From Desulfobacter sp. (GTDB taxonomy: Bacteria; Desulfobacterota; Desulfobacteria; Desulfobacterales; Desulfobacteraceae): a stretch of 10,788 nucleotides of DNA. The notes below the pieces were generated by a model. The model ran no database searches. It was not told where the DNA came from and saw only the letters and a program-made list of their open reading frames with translations. Shown here in pieces: positions 6,932 to 10,788 of the stretch; position 1 is the first letter of the stretch, and each line of letters starts with the position of its first letter. Made by a program: the position numbers and the translations under genes. The stretch lies in assembly GCA_030145005.1 (NCBI GenBank), contig JAQYWJ010000058.1, positions 1-10,788 of the forward strand, written 5' to 3'.

Positions 6932-9002
6932 ACGGGTAAGAAATATTGGAATCAGTGCCCATATTGATTCCGGTAAAACCACGCTTACTGAACGGATTCT
7001 TTTTTATACCAACCGAATCCATAAAATCAACGAAGTCAGGGGCAAGGACGGCACTGGTGCGGTCATGGATTCCATGGAACTGGAAAAGGAAAGGGGCATT
7101 ACCATTGCTTCTGCAGCCACCCATTGTGAATGGGACAACCATGCCGTTAATATTATTGACACCCCGGGCCATGTGGATTTTACCGTGGAGGTGGAACGCT
7201 CCTTGCGGGTTCTGGACGGTGTTGTTCTCATCCTTTGCTCGGTATCCGGGGTACAGTCCCAGTCCATTACCGTTGACCAGCAGATGAAACGCTACGAAGT
7301 TCCCTGTATTGCGTTTGTCAATAAATGTGACCGTTCAGGCGCCAACCCGCTTAAAGTCTGCAATCAGCTTAAGGAGAAACTCGGCCATAATTCCGTGATG
7401 CTGCAGCTTCCTATAGGCCTTGAAGATAAACATGAGGGCATTATCGACCTTGTGAAAATGAAAGCCTACTATTTTGAAGGTGACAACGGGGAAGAAATGG
7501 TGGAAGCCCAAATTCCTGCAGAACTGCAAGGTGACGCTGACGCGGCCAGAGAAGAAATGCTTGATGCTGTGTCCCTGTTCTCCGAAGAACTGACGGACGC
7601 TGTTCTTGAGGAAGCTGAAATTACCGAAGAGATGATCATGTCTGCAGTCAGGACCGGCACCATTGCCCGGGAGATGACCCCTGTTTTTCTGGGTTCAGCC
7701 TACAAAAACAAAGCGGTTCAGCCCCTGCTGAATGCTGTTATAGATTACCTGCCCTGCCCTCTGGATATTAAAAATGAGGCCATTGATCTGGACAATGACG
7801 AAGAAGCCGTTATTCTCGAAAGCGACTTTGACAAGCCCGCCGTGGCACTGGCCTTTAAACTGGAAGACGGCCAGTATGGTCAGCTGACCTACATCCGTGT
7901 CTACCAGGGCTGTGTTAAAAAAGGCGACACCCTGATCAACGCCAGGGACCATAAAAAGGTTAAAATCGGTCGTCTCATCCGTATGCACTCAAACCAGACG
8001 GAAGATGTGGACGCTGTCCCGGCCGGTCATATCGGTGCCATGTTCGGCATTGACTGTGCATCGGGCGACACCTTTGTTTCACCGGATGTCAACTACTCCA
8101 TGATGGCCATGCACGTTATGGACCCGGTTATCTCTTTGTCCATTACACCCAAGGATAACAAAGCCCAGATCAACATGTCCAAGGCCCTGAACAGATTCAC
8201 CAAGGAAGACCCCACATTCAAGACCTATGTGGATCATGAAACCGGAGATACCATTATACAGGGCATGGGCGAGCTTCATTTAGAAGTATACGTGGAGCGC
8301 ATGAAACGTGAATACAGTGCCGAAGTTGCCACAGGCCAGCCCAGGGTTGCCTACAGGGAAACCATTACCCGGAAAGCGCCTTTCAATTACACCCATAAAA
8401 AACAGACCGGTGGTGCAGGTCAGTTTGGCCGTGTGGCTGGTTTTATGGAACCCACTGAAGAAGAATTTGAATTTGTGAACAAAATTACCGGCGGACGTAT
8501 TCCCACCCAGTATATTCCGGCCTGTGAAAAAGGCTTTGTGGGCTGCCTTGTAAAGGGCCCGTCCCTTGAGTTCCCGGTAACCGGCATCAAAGTCACCTTG
8601 GAAGACGGTGCCTACCATGCCGTTGACTCCTCTGAGATGGCGTTTCAGTCAGCAGCCCGCGGCGGTTTTCTTGAGGCTTACAACAAAGCAAAACCTGTTA
8701 TCATGGAACCTATTATGAAGGTGGTTATTGAAACCCCCAATGAGTTCCAGGGGGCCTGCATGGGGCTGATCAACCAGCGGCGCGGCATTATCCAGGGGTC
8801 CCAGGAGGAGGGAGTTATGTCAGTCATCGAATCCCAGGTTCCGCTGTCCGACATGTTCGGTTTTTCAACGGTTTTAAGATCCGCCACCCAGGGCAAGGCC
8901 CAGTTCACCATGGAATTTTCTTCGTATAAACAGGCACCCCTGTCTGTGGCAGAGGAAATTGCCAAGAAAAAAGCCGAAGAAAAAGCAGCCAAAAACAAAT
9001 AA
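6915..9002 (+). CDS. fusA: elongation factor G, spd/mitochondrial EF-G1-like
   Basis: This is a translational GTPase that drives tRNA-mRNA translocation on the ribosome. At 695 residues it has the full five-domain length. GTPase motifs are AHIDSGKTT (15-23, G1), RGITI in switch I (60-64), DTPGH (82-86, G3), NKCD (136-139, G4) and GSAYKNKAV (G5). GMGELHLEVY and QPRVAYRET, in domains III-IV, are also clear. Several choices match mitochondrial EF-G1 and the spd-type bacterial EF-Gs more than canonical FusA: AHIDS rather than AHIDA, GKDGTGAVMDSMELEKERG in switch I, and GIDCASGDTF. The C-terminus is a Lys/Glu/Ala-rich tail. The ATG at 6915 follows AAGGA by 9 nt. It stands outside an rpsL-rpsG-tuf context. 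It could be the only EF-G or one of several paralogues; a translocation-only role, as for Borrelia EF-G1, is inference. Confidence 0.95.
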   Translation: MIRDLKRVRNIGISAHIDSGKTTLTERILFYTNRIHKINEVRGKDGTGAVMDSMELEKERGITIASAATHCEWDNHAVNIIDTPGHVDFTVEVERSLRVLDGVVLILCSVSGVQSQSITVDQQMKRYEVPCIAFVNKCDRSGANPLKVCNQLKEKLGHNSVMLQLPIGLEDKHEGIIDLVKMKAYYFEGDNGEEMVEAQIPAELQGDADAAREEMLDAVSLFSEELTDAVLEEAEITEEMIMSAVRTGTIAREMTPVFLGSAYKNKAVQPLLNAVIDYLPCPLDIKNEAIDLDNDEEAVILESDFDKPAVALAFKLEDGQYGQLTYIRVYQGCVKKGDTLINARDHKKVKIGRLIRMHSNQTEDVDAVPAGHIGAMFGIDCASGDTFVSPDVNYSMMAMHVMDPVISLSITPKDNKAQINMSKALNRFTKEDPTFKTYVDHETGDTIIQGMGELHLEVYVERMKREYSAEVATGQPRVAYRETITRKAPFNYTHKKQTGGAGQFGRVAGFMEPTEEEFEFVNKITGGRIPTQYIPACEKGFVGCLVKGPSLEFPVTGIKVTLEDGAYHAVDSSEMAFQSAARGGFLEAYNKAKPVIMEPIMKVVIETPNEFQGACMGLINQRRGIIQGSQEEGVMSVIESQVPLSDMFGFSTVLRSATQGKAQFTMEFSSYKQAPLSVAEEIAKKKAEEKAAKNK

Positions 9003-9037
9003 GACCTTTAAGACCTTTTTGATATAAGAGAGGAAAT

Positions 9038-9733
9038 ATGCTTAAAAATGACCTCATTTTAAGAAGCCCGGCAGAAAAAACCATTGGTGCCGAAAACATT
9101 ACGAATGGTCAATTCGGTGCCGTACTTTCCCGGGCCGGCGTCGGCAAAACCGGATTTCTGGTCCAAATTGCCTTGACACGTCTGCTTTGTGACGAAAAAG
9201 TACTTCACATCAGCTTATGTGACACCATAGAGAAAATAACCATAAGATATAATGAAGGCTACACCAGTCTTGTCGAAAGTATCGGTTATGTTGACGCCCA
9301 GATTGCCGAACATCTGTGGGATGAGATACAACATCACAAAACAGGTATTGCATACAGCCAGTCCACATTTAGTGTAAACAAAATCAGAGATTATCTGGAC
9401 AGTTTTAAAGGGGCGGACATTACCCTGCCCACCCTGATGATCATTGACGGCCTTGATTTTGATACCGACCTCTCAGGTATGCTTTCTGATTTAAAACAAC
9501 TTCAAGAGGATTTCGGCCTCTGCACCTGGTTTTCCATGAAAAGCCACAGAGAAGAACCACTAAAACGGAACGGCTATCCGGTTCAGCTGGAAAATTACGA
9601 CATGCTGTTTGAATGGGCCGTATTCCTTGTTCCCGAGGAAAATAAAATCCAGGCCACTGTGCTTAAGGACGGAGACAGAACGGACCAGAAATTTTTGCTG
9701 GATCCGGCCACGTTGATGCCGGCGGAAGAATAA
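9038..9733 (+). CDS. uncharacterised P-loop NTPase (RecA-like fold likely)
   Basis: I do not recognise a named family. The 231-residue protein has a Walker A-like loop SRAGVGKT (31-38; Ser replaces the usual first Gly/Ala) preceded by a short NGQFGAV strand. A Walker B-type strand, LMIID (133-137), is followed by GLDFD. Between them are alternating strands and helices (KVLHISL at 54-60, EKITIRYNEGY at 65-75). This order resembles RecA/KaiC/DnaB-type ATPase cores but lacks extra domains. No signal peptide or membrane segment is seen, so it is probably cytoplasmic. The ATG at 9038 has a strong Shine-Dalgarno (AGAGAGGA) and begins 35 nt after fusA on the same strand with no terminator between, so it is probably co-transcribed with EF-G. 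A link to translation is suggested only by that neighbourhood. The gene ends 3 nt before a large palindromic element. Confidence 0.8.
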   Translation: MLKNDLILRSPAEKTIGAENITNGQFGAVLSRAGVGKTGFLVQIALTRLLCDEKVLHISLCDTIEKITIRYNEGYTSLVESIGYVDAQIAEHLWDEIQHHKTGIAYSQSTFSVNKIRDYLDSFKGADITLPTLMIIDGLDFDTDLSGMLSDLKQLQEDFGLCTWFSMKSHREEPLKRNGYPVQLENYDMLFEWAVFLVPEENKIQATVLKDGDRTDQKFLLDPATLMPAEE

Positions 9734-9736
9734 ATA

Positions 9737-9862
9737 GTGTTTGAACGCAAAGCCACCCATCTGAGGCGTTGCAAAGAAAATTTGCAATCCTCACAACCGG
9801 GCGGTTGCTCTGGTTACAAATTTTTCTGCGCCTTGCATCTGGGTAGCTTTCCGTCCAAACAC
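9737..9862. repeat. 126-bp imperfect palindromic element
   Basis: Almost the whole element folds on itself. Outer arms are GTGTTTG (9737-9743) and CAAACAC (9856-9862). Matches continue through ACG/CGT, AAAGC/GCTTT, ACCC/GGGT, AGGCG/CGCCT and the GAAAATTTG-type block. The centre is CAACCG-GG-CGGTTG (9794-9807). Small mismatches and a few bulges interrupt the arms. It encodes no plausible protein and has no visible target duplication at its ends. It lies directly after the P-loop NTPase stop. It has the look of a dispersed palindromic element (REP- or MITE-like), but copy number cannot be judged from one window. As RNA it would form a long hairpin at the 3' end of the fusA operon transcript. 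Confidence 0.7.
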
Positions 9863-9927
9863 GGGTTTCCATTCTGGCCCTAAATTAGGTTACATCAAGA
9901 CCGCCGTCTTAGCAAATCAAAACACTT

Positions 9928-9968
9928 AAAGGCCGCAACACCCGTCAAGACGGTATTGCGGCCTTTTT
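9928..9968 (+). terminator. strong intrinsic terminator after the fusA/P-loop NTPase unit
   Basis: AAAGGCCGCAA (9928-9938) pairs perfectly with TTGCGGCCTTT (9956-9966). An inner stem CCGTC (9942-9946) pairs with GACGG (9949-9953), and the stem leads into a T-run (9964-9968). It ends plus-strand transcription before the phosphatase gene. A CCGTCTT at 9904-9910 could alternatively pair with AAGACGG at 9947-9953, which would open only the inner stem. The rest of the 9734-10097 intergenic region holds only the palindromic element and the upstream region of the next gene. Confidence 0.88.
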
Positions 9969-10012
9969 ATATCTTAAGTGCATACCTTTGATCTAACAAT
10001 TCCTTAGTAAGT

Positions 10013-10041
10013 TTTACAAACAATCCTAACCCCAATGAAAT
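10013..10041 (+). promoter_or_regulatory. candidate promoter of the alkaline phosphatase gene
   Basis: TTTACA (10013-10018, five of six -35 positions) and TGAAAT (10036-10041, four of six -10 positions) are 17 nt apart, just downstream of the terminator. No convincing PhoB box was found, so phosphate control is not shown by the sequence. Confidence 0.3.
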
Positions 10042-10097
10042 ATTTTATCTGCGTCAGTTTTTCCAAAAAGTTTAACAATTATCAAGAAGAAATACCC

Positions 10098-10788
10098 ATG
10101 CAGTTTTTTAAACAAATTAAATTTATTTTTGCTGTCAGTCTCGTACTGCTTTTCATGGCGGCACCGGTTCTGGCCGGACAACCCAAGTACATATTTTATT
10201 TCATCGGCGATGGATTAGGCGCTGCCCAGCGCCAGTTCAGTGAATTTTTTCTTCAGGAGAAACTTAAGAACCCGAACAGCCAACTGGTCATGAACACCTT
10301 TGAAGTCGCAGGCATCAATACGACGTATTGTGCAGATTCGCTGATCACAGACTCAGCAGCCGCTGCAACCGCTTTGGCTTCCGGCGTTAAAACCAACAAA
10401 GGAGTCATTGGAAAAGACGTCAATGGCAACAGTGTCAAAACCCTGACCGAAGAAGCAAGGGACCATGGCATGAAAACCGGCCTGATCAGCACCACCCGCC
10501 TGACCCATGCCACACCTGCTGCCTTTGCAGCCCATAATATTTCCAGAAATAATGAGAATGAGATTGCCGACGATTTCCTGAATTCCGGTGTGGATTTCTT
10601 CGCAGGTGGCGGTATCCGTCATTTTATTCCGGCATCCATGAAAATTAAACATGGGGATGCCATAGGCAAAACCATCAAATCCAAACGCAAAGATGAAAAG
10701 GATCTGATCAAAGGATTTGAAGACAAGGGATATTCAACCTTTATTGGAATGAAAGGGGCAAAAGATTTCAGGTCAACCGATTTCTCAA
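10098..10788 (+). CDS. secreted alkaline phosphatase, 5' part (runs off window)
   Basis: This is a metal-dependent phosphomonoesterase of the PhoA superfamily, expected in the periplasm, releasing phosphate from organic esters. Only the first 230 codons are present. Residues 1-26 form a Sec signal peptide: basic start, hydrophobic core, and VLA before the likely cleavage at Ala26. Catalytic landmarks are FIGDG with metal ligand Asp38, the nucleophile Ser86 in TDSAAAATAL, THATPA with His137 and Thr139 (E. coli has Asp153 at the His position), and Arg150 (equivalent to Arg166). The remaining zinc ligands lie beyond the window. The ATG at 10098 is chosen because it starts the signal peptide; the Shine-Dalgarno (AAGAAGAA) is modest. 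It follows a strong terminator, so it is a separate unit from fusA. Many such enzymes outside enterobacteria carry the His variant, so activity is not in doubt on that basis. Confidence 0.92.
   Translation, partial: MQFFKQIKFIFAVSLVLLFMAAPVLAGQPKYIFYFIGDGLGAAQRQFSEFFLQEKLKNPNSQLVMNTFEVAGINTTYCADSLITDSAAAATALASGVKTNKGVIGKDVNGNSVKTLTEEARDHGMKTGLISTTRLTHATPAAFAAHNISRNNENEIADDFLNSGVDFFAGGGIRHFIPASMKIKHGDAIGKTIKSKRKDEKDLIKGFEDKGYSTFIGMKGAKDFRSTDFS

Noticed and set aside
6786..7172. 128-codon minus-strand frame covering the fusA leader and start
   Set aside because: Most of it is antisense to the conserved EF-G GTPase domain, with no ribosome binding site or recognisable motif.
9737..9862. CRISPR repeat or tRNA in the palindromic region
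   Set aside because: There is no repeat-spacer periodicity and no cloverleaf or conserved T-loop; the structure is a single long imperfect palindrome.
10002..10090. Pho box upstream of the alkaline phosphatase gene
   Set aside because: Repeated AACAATT-like words are present, but spacing and sequence do not match a PhoB direct-repeat pattern well enough.

Overview
The window looks like a chromosomal housekeeping segment of a sulfate-reducing deltaproteobacterium, most likely Desulfobacteraceae (Desulfobacter, Desulfobacula or Desulfotignum type). That placement is an inference from the ileS-lspA-lgt cluster order, a Cys-rich Lgt signature of the kind I associate with deltaproteobacteria, and an elongation factor G of the spirochaete/planctomycete/deltaproteobacterial (spd) class related to mitochondrial EF-G1. 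No taxonomic marker such as rRNA is present.

Layout. Positions 1-388 hold no convincing gene. Positions 389-5740 are a tight minus-strand operon read ileS > lspA > lgt > holA. The stop of ileS and the start of lspA share a base (TGATG), the Shine-Dalgarno of lgt overlaps the lspA stop, and holA starts inside the end of lgt. It supplies isoleucyl-tRNA, the two lipoprotein-processing enzymes (Lgt attaches the lipid, LspA then removes the signal peptide) and the delta subunit of the replicative clamp loader. A 203-nt AT-rich gap separates this from rsmG (minus strand, 5944-6597), a 16S rRNA methyltransferase.

RsmG and the plus-strand EF-G gene diverge from a 317-nt intergenic region. Its fusA side contains candidate promoters, an intrinsic-terminator-like hairpin with a seven-T run just before the fusA ribosome binding site, a competing upstream hairpin, and a 33-codon open frame that overlaps the fusA start. 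fusA (6915-9002) is followed 35 nt later, behind a strong Shine-Dalgarno, by an uncharacterised P-loop NTPase (9038-9733). This two-gene unit is followed by a 126-bp imperfect palindromic element and then a strong intrinsic terminator (9928-9968). The window ends inside a secreted PhoA-type alkaline phosphatase whose 5' 230 codons are present.

Most of the window is ordinary core metabolism. The parts most worth a second look are the fusA leader, the EF-G/P-loop NTPase pair, the large palindrome and the divergent Lgt active-site motif. I found no CRISPR array, tRNA, rRNA, insertion sequence with a transposase, or defence system.
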